A stretch of 21,312 nt of DNA from FEN-987 sp049521055 (lineage in GTDB: Archaea; Thermoproteota; Bathyarchaeia; 40CM-2-53-6), in assembly GCA_049521055.1 (NCBI GenBank), contig JBEKPE010000029.1, positions 1 through 21,312 of the forward strand, in the 5' to 3' direction. The stretch's first letter is position 1. Each line of letters opens with the position of its first letter. Below, in pieces: positions 1 through 7,573 of the stretch. Under the pieces are notes generated by a model, which ran no database searches, was not told the DNA's origin, and saw nothing but the letters and a program-made list of their open reading frames with translations. Position numbers and translations under genes: made by a program.

Positions 1-729
1 CAAGACGGCTACTACGACATCTATGAAGAGATCTCTCATCGACAGGTCAGCCTCAAACGCGCCATTACTTCCGCTCAGAGGAACGCGATCATAGCCGAGA
101 TCAAACCAATTTCTCCAGCGCGCGGACCGTTGCGCCCCGAAATTGATCCCGTTAGAGCCGCTAAACAAATGGAGGCTGGTGGCTCGGTAGCCCTTTCGGT
201 ATTGACGGAAACCGACAATTTCGGAGGCAGCTTGGAAAACCTTCGACAAGTCCGAGAAAATGTACAGCTGCCCCTGCTGATGAAGGACATGATCATTCAC
301 GAGAGGCAGATTGAGGCTGGGAGCAAAGCGGGCGCAGATAGTATCTTGCTCATCGAATCGGCATTCTTCAACTACCCGATCGCTTCGTTAAGCAGAATGA
401 TTCGCTGCGCACACGATTCACAGCTTGAAGTGCTCCTGGAAGTGCACAATGGAGACGAATTAAGGCGGGCACTGAACAGTGAAGCCGACATAGTAGGCTT
501 AAACAATAGAAACCTCTCGACCCTTGAAACCGACCTTACAACAACAGCGCGACTAATGGCTGAGGCAGACCGGGATACTGATAAGGTTCTGATAAGCGAA
601 AGCGGCTTCGAATCAGCCGAGGACTTACGCAAGGTGAAGACAGCGAGAGTCGATGGTTTTCTGATAGGATCGTCGATAATGCTGTCCGAGGATTTGGAAC
701 GCAAAGTAAGAGAGTTCGTACTCGCTTAG
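1..729 (+). CDS. trpC: Indole-3-glycerol phosphate synthase (5'-truncated by window edge)
   Basis: This enzyme converts CdRP to indole-3-glycerol phosphate, the fourth step of tryptophan synthesis, in the cytoplasm. The frame is open from base 1, so the true start lies upstream; the TTG at 130 is internal because conserved sequence precedes it. IIAEIKPISPARG matches the N-terminal IGPS signature (catalytic Lys, phosphate loop). MKDMIIHERQIEAG holds the second catalytic Lys, LLEVHN a catalytic Glu, GLNNRNLSTLETD the active-site Asn, and LISESGF the Glu-Ser pair. The visible 242 residues match IGPS (about 250) lacking only the extreme N-terminus. It is the first visible gene of a trpCFBA run, with trpF 10 nt downstream. 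The identification is firm; only the start is unknown. Confidence 0.96.
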   Translation, partial: QDGYYDIYEEISHRQVSLKRAITSAQRNAIIAEIKPISPARGPLRPEIDPVRAAKQMEAGGSVALSVLTETDNFGGSLENLRQVRENVQLPLLMKDMIIHERQIEAGSKAGADSILLIESAFFNYPIASLSRMIRCAHDSQLEVLLEVHNGDELRRALNSEADIVGLNNRNLSTLETDLTTTARLMAEADRDTDKVLISESGFESAEDLRKVKTARVDGFLIGSSIMLSEDLERKVREFVLA

Positions 730-739
730 GGGAGAGAAA

Positions 740-1384
740 ATGCGGGTTAAGATTTGCGGAATGATGCGGCTAAGTGATGTGAGCGCCGCCTTGAATGAGG
801 GTGCAGACGCAGTGGGCTTTGTGGTCGAAAGTCCTTCATCACCGCGAAACCTGCCGTTAACCAAAGCGCAAAAATTGATGAAGGCAGTCCGAATGTTCTC
901 GACGAAAGTGGCGGTCACTTCTACTCACGACCCGAAAAGAATTATTGTGGTATGTTCAAGACTGAAACCCGACGCTCTACAGCTTCACTATCACACACCA
1001 CAACTCGTTCATATACTGAGGAAAAAACAACCAGCTATTCGCCTCATCTTAGCGACTGAGGTACGGGACAAATTAACGCTGAAACAAGCCAAGAGTACCT
1101 CGAGATACGCGGACGCGGTCCTTGCGGACTCACCAAGCTCCACAGGAATGGGAGGCACCGGTATAACTCACGACTGGGGGCTAACGGCCCGAATTAGGAA
1201 AGGAATCTACCCCCACCCATTGATCTTAGCAGGAGGGTTAACTCCGAACAATGTCAAAACCGCAATCGAAACTGTGAGACCTTTCGCGGTAGATGTTTCG
1301 AGCGGTGTTGAAAAGACGGTTGGGATAAAGGATCACAGCAAGATCAGGGAATTCATCATGAAAGCAAAGGAGGCATCAGCTTGA
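740..1384 (+). CDS. trpF: Phosphoribosylanthranilate isomerase
   Basis: Isomerises N-(5-phosphoribosyl)anthranilate to CdRP, the step before TrpC. The 214-residue length is usual for a stand-alone TrpF barrel. MRVKICG at the N-terminus carries the catalytic Cys6. The general acid Asp is probably Asp130 in AVLAD. The phosphate-binding segments are LAGGLTPNNV (about 163-172) and VDVSSGVE (about 184-191). The start is the ATG at 740, with a GGGGAG Shine-Dalgarno at 729-734 overlapping the trpC stop. The gene ends in a TTGA overlap with trpB, so the two are probably translationally coupled. The middle part is fairly divergent, but the termini leave no doubt. Confidence 0.95.
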   Translation: MRVKICGMMRLSDVSAALNEGADAVGFVVESPSSPRNLPLTKAQKLMKAVRMFSTKVAVTSTHDPKRIIVVCSRLKPDALQLHYHTPQLVHILRKKQPAIRLILATEVRDKLTLKQAKSTSRYADAVLADSPSSTGMGGTGITHDWGLTARIRKGIYPHPLILAGGLTPNNVKTAIETVRPFAVDVSSGVEKTVGIKDHSKIREFIMKAKEASA

Positions 1385-2580
1385 ACGAGCAATATTCGCA
1401 GCCCATCGGCGGAAAATTCGGTAAGTATGGTGGCCGATACGTACCAGAGACATTGATGAGTGCGCTCCTCGATTTAGAGCGAGAATACTTACGACTAAAG
1501 GACGACCCAGATTTCAGAACTCAACTCGGATTTTATCTGAGAGAGTTCGTTGGCCGTCCTACACCGCTTTATTACGCGGCCAACTTAACTCGAAAGGCGA
1601 ACGGGGCAAAAATCTACATCAAACGCGAAGACTTAGCTCATGGCGGAGCTCACAAAATCAACAACACCATAGGCCAAGCCCTCCTCGCCAAGAATATGGG
1701 CAAGGAAAGAATCATCGCCGAAACTGGAGCCGGGCAACATGGGGTCGCAAGCGCGATTGCCTGCGCTGCGCTCGGTTTGAAGTGCGAAGTTTACATGGGT
1801 TCAGAGGATGTGGAACGGCAGAAGCTGAATGTTTTTCGAATGAACCTGCTGGGTACGAAGGTACACTCAGTTCGGTCGGGTTCGAAGACCCTCAAGGATG
1901 CGATCAATGAATCTTTCCGAGACTGGGTCGCAAACGTTGAGAGCACATACTATCTCCTTGGTTCCGTGGTAGGTCCACACCCATATCCAATGATAGTGAG
2001 AGATTTCCAGAGTATTATTGGGCGGGAGATCAAAGAGCAAATTCTCCGTCTTGAGGGGCGTCTGCCTGACGCAGTAGTAGCCTGTGTTGGAGGAGGGAGT
2101 AATTCGATGGGTGCTTTCTACCCTTTCATCGATGACGAAGAGGTCGGATTATTTGGGGTTGAGGCGGGTGGATTGGGACTCGAAACCGGGAAACATGCTG
2201 CGACTCTATGCGCGGGTGAAGAGGGGGTCTTCCATGGGATGTTGACTTATGTTCTTCAGGACGCTGACGGACAGATTCAGCCGACCCACAGCATCTCGGC
2301 TGGTCTAGATTATCCAGGCGTAGGTCCGGAGCATGCCTACTTGAAAGCCACTGGGAGAGCCACGTACACTTCGGTAACTGATGAGCAGGCATTGGAGGCG
2401 TTCATGGAGTTGAGCAAGGTGGAGGGCATCATTCCTGCCCTGGAACCGGCCCACGCGATTCACTATGCAGTCGGTTTAGCATCGAGGATGGCTCATGACC
2501 AGATTGTGGTGATTAACCTCTCTGGGCGCGGGGACAAGGATGTTAATGTTGTCGCCGAGAAGTTAGGTGTGAAGGCATGA
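1381..2580 (+). CDS. trpB: Tryptophan synthase beta chain
   Basis: PLP enzyme that condenses indole with serine to give tryptophan, working as an alpha2-beta2 complex with TrpA. At 399 residues it has the length and motifs of the TrpB1 type: GRPTPLYY near 58-65, HGGAHKINNT with the PLP Lys92, AETGAGQHG with catalytic Glu114, the GGGSNSMG phosphate cup, GLETGKHAATL, SISAGLDYPGVGPEHA and LSGRGDKD near the C-terminus. The start is a TTG overlapping the trpF stop (TTGA, 1381-1384), backed by a strong AAAGGAGG Shine-Dalgarno at 1366-1373, seven bases away. It overlaps trpA by four bases at the 3' end. This is the complex-forming TrpB rather than a stand-alone TrpB2, in line with trpA next to it. 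Confidence 0.97.
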   Translation: MNEQYSQPIGGKFGKYGGRYVPETLMSALLDLEREYLRLKDDPDFRTQLGFYLREFVGRPTPLYYAANLTRKANGAKIYIKREDLAHGGAHKINNTIGQALLAKNMGKERIIAETGAGQHGVASAIACAALGLKCEVYMGSEDVERQKLNVFRMNLLGTKVHSVRSGSKTLKDAINESFRDWVANVESTYYLLGSVVGPHPYPMIVRDFQSIIGREIKEQILRLEGRLPDAVVACVGGGSNSMGAFYPFIDDEEVGLFGVEAGGLGLETGKHAATLCAGEEGVFHGMLTYVLQDADGQIQPTHSISAGLDYPGVGPEHAYLKATGRATYTSVTDEQALEAFMELSKVEGIIPALEPAHAIHYAVGLASRMAHDQIVVINLSGRGDKDVNVVAEKLGVKA

Positions 2581-3398
2581 CTGACATCTCAGAAACATTC
2601 CTTGAATTGAAGGAAAGACAAGAGGCCGCCTTAATCGCTTATCTAACAGTCGGAGATCCACAGCTAAAATATACGCCAAACCTCGCAGCAGCTCTAATCG
2701 AAGGTGGCGCGGACATAATTGAACTCGGGATTCCATTCTCGGATCCAATTGCTGATGGGCCGACGATACAAGGGGCGGTTACACGTTCGCTTAGGCGTGG
2801 CGTCAAGCCCTTGGATGCGCTCGATGTCGCTAAAACGATAAGGGAACAATACAACGGTACTCCCATAGTCCTGATGACGTACTTCAACCCAATCTTCAGG
2901 GTTGGAGTAGAGAAATTTCTCGCTCAGTCAAAGGATGCGGGAGTCTCTGGGATCATAGTGCCTGACCTTCCCGTGGAGGAGTCAGCTGATTACAAGAAGG
3001 AGTGTGCCGCAGCCGGTGTTGATACTATTTTTCTCGCGTCACCTTCGACCGATCCGCCTAGGCTCAAGAAGATTCTTGATCAGACTTCAGGTTACCTTTA
3101 CCTAATTTCTCTTTACGGCGTAACTGGTGTCAGAGCCAATATCTCCGATGATGCGGTCGATTTAGTCAGGAGGTACAGCTCCATGGTCGCAGGTTCGGTT
3201 CCCATTGCTGTTGGCTTTGGAATCTCGAAGGCCGGCCATGTCAAAACGTTGGTTGACGCCGGAGCGGATGGAGTGATTGTGGGAAGCGCGTTTGTGAAGT
3301 TGATTGGAGCGAATGCTCGAAATATGACTCGGGCAGCGTCGAAGCTGAAGAGTCTAGCTCAGGAACTGAAAGAAGCGACTACAAAGGCATCTCAATAA
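2577..3398 (+). CDS. trpA: Tryptophan synthase alpha chain
   Basis: Cleaves indole-3-glycerol phosphate to indole and glyceraldehyde-3-phosphate; the indole is channelled to TrpB. The 273-residue TIM barrel keeps both catalytic acids at the classical positions: Glu49 in IIELGIPFSDP and Asp60 in PIADGPT. Other landmarks are AYLTVGDP (21-28), GIIVPDLP, LISLYGVTGVR (the flexible loop 6 region), VGFGISKAGHV and GVIVGSAFVKL (phosphate site). The ATG sits in an ATGA overlap with the trpB stop, the usual coupling for subunits made in equal amounts. It is the last gene of the operon: the next gene converges 13 nt later and a short T-rich run follows the stop. Confidence 0.97.
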   Translation: MTDISETFLELKERQEAALIAYLTVGDPQLKYTPNLAAALIEGGADIIELGIPFSDPIADGPTIQGAVTRSLRRGVKPLDALDVAKTIREQYNGTPIVLMTYFNPIFRVGVEKFLAQSKDAGVSGIIVPDLPVEESADYKKECAAAGVDTIFLASPSTDPPRLKKILDQTSGYLYLISLYGVTGVRANISDDAVDLVRRYSSMVAGSVPIAVGFGISKAGHVKTLVDAGADGVIVGSAFVKLIGANARNMTRAASKLKSLAQELKEATTKASQ

Positions 3399-3404
3399 GC
3401 CGAT

Positions 3405-3436
3405 CCGAATTTTATGATTCAATCAGCTGCTGAATC
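3405..3436. terminator. Possible transcription end between trpA and the convergent glycosylase gene
   Basis: After the trpA stop comes a short T-rich run (AATTTTATG, about 3408-3416), which archaeal RNA polymerase can use as a termination signal. Next to it GATTCA (3416-3421) and TGAATC (3431-3436) can pair as a 6-bp stem with a 9-nt loop. The stem lies inside the 3' end of the opposite-strand gene. Both signals are weak; the main support is the 13-bp gap between convergent genes. Confidence 0.3.
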
Positions 3437-4122
3437 TTCCTGAGAACTGCGTCGAACATCGGTTTAGTCAATCTGCCGGTTTGCGTATTCTGCCGACTTG
3501 GGTGATAGGAGGCGACTAACGCTGCGTGAGGATACGGAGGCTTGTAGAGCGCGCCATGGTAGAACTTGAAGCCTTTAGTATTAACGCCAGAATCCCTCAG
3601 AAACTTAACATAGGTCTCGAATGCAACTCTCCCAAGAGCAAGAACGACCCGTATGTTTGGCAGAAAGCGGAGTTCCTCCGTCCAGTACCGTTTGCAAGTT
3701 TGAATCTCCTTCAAGCTCGGCTTATTCTTTGGGGGCGGGCACCTCACGATCGCGGTCATGTAAGCGTCTCTTAACTCCAGACCATCTTTCACGCTGACCG
3801 ATGTAGGCTGGCTGGCGAAGCCGAAATCGTATAGCTCTGCCATGAGGAATTGTGCCGAACCATCTCCTGTAAACATTCGGCCAGTTCTATTGCCGCCGTG
3901 TGCAGCGGGGGCAAGGCCGAGAATCAGAAGCCTTCCCTTTGAATCCCCAAACCCGGATAATGGTTTACCCCAGTAAGTCCAATCCATGTATTGTCTTCGT
4001 TTCTCTCTAGCAATCAAGCCGCGGTAGCGAGTAAGTCTTGGGCATAGCTCGCAGTTAACCACCTCCTTGTTGAGTTTTGAGAGCGTTCGGAAAGAGGCCT
4101 GCTGTGCAGGCAATTCGTACAA
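3412..4122 (-). CDS. Uracil-DNA glycosylase, family 5 (UDGb) type, Fe-S
   Basis: Removes uracil and related deaminated bases from DNA to start base-excision repair. Motif A is GLAPAAHGGNRTGRMFTGD (69-87), with the Ala-Pro-Ala form typical of family 5 rather than the GEAP of family 4. Motif B is YHPSRQNTQTGRLT (from 206). Four cysteines fit the 4Fe-4S cluster of families 4 and 5: Cys24 and Cys27 (CELCPR), then Cys128 and Cys143. The length (236) is normal. The start is taken as the TTG at 4122; an in-frame TAA lies at 4132-4134 on this strand, so little extension is possible. It lies 20 nt downstream of the small secreted-protein gene and probably shares its transcript. Function is confident; substrate range (uracil, hypoxanthine, others) cannot be read from sequence. 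Confidence 0.92.
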   Translation of the reverse strand: MYELPAQQASFRTLSKLNKEVVNCELCPRLTRYRGLIAREKRRQYMDWTYWGKPLSGFGDSKGRLLILGLAPAAHGGNRTGRMFTGDGSAQFLMAELYDFGFASQPTSVSVKDGLELRDAYMTAIVRCPPPKNKPSLKEIQTCKRYWTEELRFLPNIRVVLALGRVAFETYVKFLRDSGVNTKGFKFYHGALYKPPYPHAALVASYHPSRQNTQTGRLTKPMFDAVLRKIQQLIES

Positions 4123-4142
4123 CCACTTCAGTTAGGGACTAG

Positions 4143-4469
4143 CTAGAGATTTTCTCCCGCTAGGCTGACGGTCTGTCGTAGTCCTTGGTGTTGAGCGTCG
4201 CCGAAGTAGATCATCGTCAGCGGCAGCCATCCTGTCCAATTCATTGGGAAGTGTATCTCAAAGTACCCGTTCTGGTCGGTGGTTCCGACCTGGGTTCTAT
4301 ATGCACCCTGCAAATAATATTGCACGTACACGCTCGCGCCCGCTACCGGCTGGCCGGACGGAGTCAGTAGGTAACCTTTGACTCCCATTGCGACACTTCC
4401 CTGCATAATTGGGGCCACCGAGCTAAGGACTACCACTTCTCCAGTCTTGGAGACGTTTTCTGCAGGCAT
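4143..4469 (-). CDS. Secreted or membrane-anchored carboxypeptidase-regulatory-like beta-sandwich protein, N-terminus probably frameshifted
   Basis: From the ATG at 4469 this encodes 108 residues resembling an extracellular carboxypeptidase-regulatory-like (Ig-type) repeat: VKGYLLTPSGQPVAGASVYVQ followed by GTTDQNGYFEI and FPMNWTGW. The frame stays open upstream to 4622 and encodes RRKDLIILLSVIASGYALVTVS, a clear basic-plus-hydrophobic membrane anchor or signal peptide, but that stretch has no ATG, GTG or TTG. An ATG at 4581 lies one frame off; removing one G from the four-G run at 4571-4574 would join them into a protein of about 145 residues starting MSARRKDLIILL. The intact product is therefore probably a cell-surface protein of unknown function. 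The gene lies 20 nt upstream of the uracil-DNA glycosylase and diverges from the thermosome. Confidence 0.6.
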   Translation of the reverse strand: MPAENVSKTGEVVVLSSVAPIMQGSVAMGVKGYLLTPSGQPVAGASVYVQYYLQGAYRTQVGTTDQNGYFEIHFPMNWTGWLPLTMIYFGDAQHQGLRQTVSLAGENL

Positions 4470-4611
4470 TGTAACGAAATCGGAGGGTCGGATCTGGAAG
4501 GTTCTGCTAACTGTTACGAGTGCGTAACCCGAGGCGATTACGGATAACAGAATGATTAAGTCTTTCCGGCGGGGCGGACATCTGAGAGGGTCGACCTGTT
4601 TCCGCGCGAGA

Positions 4612-4628
4612 AAAGCACTTATCTATTG
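4612..4628. promoter_or_regulatory. Divergent promoter of the thermosome and the small secreted protein
   Basis: An AT-rich TATA-like patch (AAAAGCACTTATCTATT) lies in the otherwise GC-rich gap. Read on the + strand, a TATA box at about 4618-4625 puts the transcript start near 4646-4650, about 12-15 nt before the thermosome ATG at 4661 and downstream of the ATG at 4637. Read on the - strand (AATAGATAAG), it puts a start near 4595, about 14 nt before the ATG at 4581 of the secreted-protein gene. Spacing fits archaeal TBP/TFB promoters; this is inference from position and composition. Confidence 0.45.
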
Positions 4629-4660
4629 CGGTTCGCATGCAATCGCGTGAGATTACCGAA

Positions 4661-6322
4661 ATGTCTGAAGGCAATATTCCTATCCTTATTCTGAAGGAAG
4701 GTTCTACAAGAACCCGCGGTCGAGACGCACAACGTAACAACATTCTGGCCGCGAAGGTTGTAACGGAAACCATCCGCACCACACTCGGCCCTGAAGGAAT
4801 GGACAAGATGCTCGTATCCGGCATGGGTGATGTGGTGATAACCAACGACGGGGCTACGATCATGAAGGAGTTAGACGTTCAACACCCCGCAGCCAAGATG
4901 TTGGTTGAAGTCGCGAAAAGCCAAGACAACGAGGTTGGAGATGGCACAACTACAGCTGTTGTGCTTACCGGCGAATTATTGTCCAAGGCTGAGAAACTCC
5001 TCGACCAAGAAGTTCACCCCACCGTCATAGTCGAAGGGTACAAGAAAGCTTCTGAGAAGGCACTGGAAATTCTAGAAAGCCTCGCGGTCCCCATTCAACC
5101 TGGTGACATGAAGATGCTCAAACTTATTGCCATAACCTCGATGGCGACAAAAGCTACGGTGGGCACTAGTGACCATCTTGCCACGTTGGCAACTCAGGCG
5201 GTGAGCCAAATCTCTGAAGAGCGAGCAGGAAAAGTCACCGCCGACATTGACAGAATTAAGGTTGTCAAGAAGAAAGGAGAGAGCATGGATGAGAGCGAAT
5301 TGGTTAGGGGCATTGTGGTCGACAAGGAGGTTTCTCATCCTCAAATGCCGAAGCAGGTCAAGAACGCAAGAATCGCACTTCTTAACGCCAAACTTGAAAT
5401 CGAAAAAACTGAATTCGACGCGAAAATCAACATAAACTCTCCAGACCAAATGAAACTCTTCCTCGACGAAGAGGAATCGATGCTTAGGGAGATGACAGAC
5501 AAAGTAGTGAAGAGTGGGGCCAACGTGATTTTCTGCGAGAAAGGAATCGACGACCTTGCACTGCACTTCCTATCAAAGAAAAACATCATGGCCGTCAAGA
5601 ACGCCAGCAGCAGCGACATGGAGAAATTAGCGAAAGCCACAGGGGGAGCGATCCTCGCGAGTACGAAGGATATCAGCGCGGACTCTCTGGGAGAGGCGAA
5701 GCTCGTGGAGGAAGTGAAGATTGGGGATGACAAGCTCGTCTACGTTCGCGACTGCAAAGACCCGCGAGCTGTCACGGTTGTTATTCGCGGTGGGTCGGAT
5801 CATGTGGTGGATGAAGCAGAACGGTCATTCCACGACGCACTCTGCGTCGTCAGAAACGCCGTTGAAGATCAGAAGATCGTCGCCGGTGGAGGCGCGCCAG
5901 AAGCCGAGACCGCAAAGCAACTGCGCGAATACGCGGTGAAAGTCGGTGGCCGCGAGCAGTTGGCGATTGAAGCGTACGCTGAGGCTCTAGAAACTATACC
6001 GTTAACCATAGCCGAAAACGCCGGTTTAGACCCAATCGACATCATGGTTGCGTTGAGGTCTAAACATGCGGAACCCGGAAACAAATGGTACGGCGTTCAG
6101 GTCAAGACCGGCAAGATCGCCGACATGTTCGCGGATAATATTATCGAACCCCTCAGAGTAAAGCAGCAAGTCATTAAATCGGCAACGGAAGCGGCGAGCA
6201 TGCTACTCAGAATTGACGATGTAGTCTCATCGAAAGGAAAAGAAGGTCCACCCGGCGGAATGCCGGGAGGCATGCCAGGCGGCATGGGCGGAATGGGCGG
6301 CATGCCACCAGGCATGATGTAG
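4661..6322 (+). CDS. ths: Thermosome subunit (group II chaperonin)
   Basis: ATP-driven protein-folding chamber subunit of the archaeal cytoplasm. At 553 residues it has the family length. Motifs: the ATP-binding equatorial segment TLGPEGMDKMLV (41-52), NDGATIMKELDVQHPAAKMLVE (62-83), VGDGTTTAVVL (92-102), then the apical domain with its helical lid, VVIRGG, a GGGAPE hinge in the second half, and a C-terminal GGMPGGMPGGMGGMGG tail that projects into the cavity. The start was set at 4661 (MSEGNIPILILKEG), which matches the family N-terminus and lies just past the predicted transcript start; an in-frame ATG at 4637 would add eight residues with no family counterpart. One copy is visible here; paralogs elsewhere would decide whether the ring is homo- or hetero-oligomeric. 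Confidence 0.97.
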   Translation: MSEGNIPILILKEGSTRTRGRDAQRNNILAAKVVTETIRTTLGPEGMDKMLVSGMGDVVITNDGATIMKELDVQHPAAKMLVEVAKSQDNEVGDGTTTAVVLTGELLSKAEKLLDQEVHPTVIVEGYKKASEKALEILESLAVPIQPGDMKMLKLIAITSMATKATVGTSDHLATLATQAVSQISEERAGKVTADIDRIKVVKKKGESMDESELVRGIVVDKEVSHPQMPKQVKNARIALLNAKLEIEKTEFDAKININSPDQMKLFLDEEESMLREMTDKVVKSGANVIFCEKGIDDLALHFLSKKNIMAVKNASSSDMEKLAKATGGAILASTKDISADSLGEAKLVEEVKIGDDKLVYVRDCKDPRAVTVVIRGGSDHVVDEAERSFHDALCVVRNAVEDQKIVAGGGAPEAETAKQLREYAVKVGGREQLAIEAYAEALETIPLTIAENAGLDPIDIMVALRSKHAEPGNKWYGVQVKTGKIADMFADNIIEPLRVKQQVIKSATEAASMLLRIDDVVSSKGKEGPPGGMPGGMPGGMGGMGGMPPGMM

Positions 6323-6353
6323 ACCAACGACGCCCACAAATTTTGGTGGCGCA

Positions 6354-6743
6354 ATGCCCGCCAAACTCAACGAGAAAGCTGTCAGACTAATCGAGGCGAA
6401 GAATTTCGCCTTCCTTGCCACCCTCCTACCTGACGGAACACCTCATGTCACTCCGGTGTGGATAGACCATGACGGAGACTTAGTTCTCGTTAACACCGCG
6501 ATGGACCGAGTCAAACAAAAGAATACTGCGAGGGACCCAAGAGTCTCCATTTCCATCGCCGACCAGAATAACATGTACGACAGGGTGGTAATACAGGGCC
6601 ATGTGGCCTCCCAAAGTTTCGAAGGAGCGGAAGAGCACATAGACAAACTTGCAAGCAAGTACACCGGCGCCAAGAAATATCAACGCTCCTCGCCTACGGA
6701 GAAAAGGGTCATCTTCAAAATTCAACCTATTAGAGTAATTTGA
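6354..6743 (+). CDS. PPOX-class (pyridoxamine-phosphate-oxidase fold) F420/FMN-dependent protein
   Basis: Small split-barrel protein of 129 residues. The N-terminal FAFLATLLPDGTPHVTPVWIDHDGDLVLVNTA (about 19-48) is the strand-turn pattern of the F420-dependent PPOX family, followed by KQKNTARDPRVSISIAD and VIQGHV. Such proteins bind F420 or FMN and usually act as dimeric reductases or flavin-binding redox proteins; the substrate cannot be inferred. The ATG is preceded by GGTGG at 6345-6349 as Shine-Dalgarno. That GGTGG can pair with CCAC at 6334-6337 in a short stem that might modulate translation. The gene begins 31 nt after the thermosome stop and may be co-transcribed with it. Confidence 0.85.
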   Translation: MPAKLNEKAVRLIEAKNFAFLATLLPDGTPHVTPVWIDHDGDLVLVNTAMDRVKQKNTARDPRVSISIADQNNMYDRVVIQGHVASQSFEGAEEHIDKLASKYTGAKKYQRSSPTEKRVIFKIQPIRVI

Positions 6744-6818
6744 GCTAACAGGAATCGAGGTAGTTCGCATCAAACTCACCACCCGAAATAGCAGACGGCT
6801 CGAGCAGGGGAATTGTAA

Positions 6819-7508
6819 TTGAAATATTGCCGAAATTGTGGAACTGAACTAAGCGACCAAGCGATATTCTGCCACGAGTGTGGAACCTCGGATACAACCG
6901 GGGTTGAATCACGGCCGCCACCTCAATCGAGGCAGCCGTTGACATTGTCGAAGGAAGTTTTCTACGTCGTGATTATCGCTCTCGCCTTAATGGGAATCTT
7001 AGTAGTCGGACTAGCCGTTCGCGGCCCAGGTGGGTCTATGACCCAGACTCAAACGAATTACGTAACAAATTACGTAACTCAGATGCAGTTTACAACCGTT
7101 AGCGCCGGTTTCACTTCAAGCACCACAACAACTCAGGTCTACACGGTGACGGTAGCCTCATTTTCAACGCTGGCAGCAGGGCCACCCCCGACTTGGTTCA
7201 GCCAACAGTATTGCGGCTACCCATTCAACCCAACCGTCTGCAACGAAGGCCCCCCAGTCACAGTTACGGGATATTTAACTAGCGACTCATCCTGCGTGAA
7301 TCTTTACGTTGCGACGGGACTAACATACGTCGTATGGAACCTGAATCAGACAACAATTTCCAACTACCAAAACCAAGCTGTCCAAGTGTACGGGTTCGTT
7401 TACCCTAACTGGCCGCAAACCCAACCGTTCCCGCCATATCCGTTCCAGAAAACTCTGTGCGTTGGGATCCCGATGTGGTCGATACCTCCCTACATTCAGA
7501 TCGCTTGA
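6819..7508 (+). CDS. Zinc ribbon-transmembrane protein with Cys-containing extracytoplasmic domain
   Basis: No specific function is recognised. The 229 residues divide clearly. First is a zinc ribbon with Cys4, Cys7, Cys18 and Cys21 (YCRNCG...FCHECG), then a Pro/Arg-rich linker. One transmembrane helix spans about 46-68 (VFYVVIIALALMGILVVGLAV). A Thr/Ser/Tyr-rich stalk follows, including a repeated NYVT coded by an 11-bp direct repeat at 7056-7066 and 7068-7078. Last is a domain from about 125 with four cysteines (132, 141, 159, 214) and strands VTVTGYL and AVQVYGFV, resembling a small OB-like beta barrel. The topology would be ribbon inside, domain outside. The start is TTG at 6819 with AGGGGA at 6806-6811. 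It could be a membrane-tethered sensor or assembly factor, but nothing here proves it. Confidence 0.85.
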   Translation: MKYCRNCGTELSDQAIFCHECGTSDTTGVESRPPPQSRQPLTLSKEVFYVVIIALALMGILVVGLAVRGPGGSMTQTQTNYVTNYVTQMQFTTVSAGFTSSTTTTQVYTVTVASFSTLAAGPPPTWFSQQYCGYPFNPTVCNEGPPVTVTGYLTSDSSCVNLYVATGLTYVVWNLNQTTISNYQNQAVQVYGFVYPNWPQTQPFPPYPFQKTLCVGIPMWSIPPYIQIA

Positions 7509-7514
7509 CACTAG

Positions 7515-7543
7515 GGTCGTTGAAACATAATCTATTATCGACC
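7515..7543 (+). terminator. Stem-loop just after the zinc-ribbon gene
   Basis: GGTCG (7515-7519) pairs with CGACC (7539-7543), and ATAAT (7527-7531) with ATTAT (7534-7538) inside it, with a 7-nt bulge on the left side. It begins 6 nt after the stop codon, so it is a candidate 3'-end or terminator structure. It also lies upstream of the next gene's TATA box and could instead be regulatory. Confidence 0.35.
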
Positions 7544-7573
7544 GGTACGCGCACAAATTGTTTCGCTGGGACG

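Noticed and set aside
4637..4660. Upstream ATG of the thermosome (eight extra residues)
   Set aside because: It precedes the predicted transcript start, has no Shine-Dalgarno, and the extra residues MQSREITE do not resemble the family N-terminus; it remains a minor possibility.
5072..5566. 164-residue open frame on the - strand inside the thermosome gene
   Set aside because: It lies wholly antisense to a well-conserved coding region, with no domain resemblance and no promoter; it is a by-product of the thermosome codon usage.
7056..7078. Tandem 11-bp AATTACGTAAC repeat as a regulatory or mobile signature
   Set aside because: It is in frame and encodes the repeated NYVT of a low-complexity stalk, so a coding explanation is enough.
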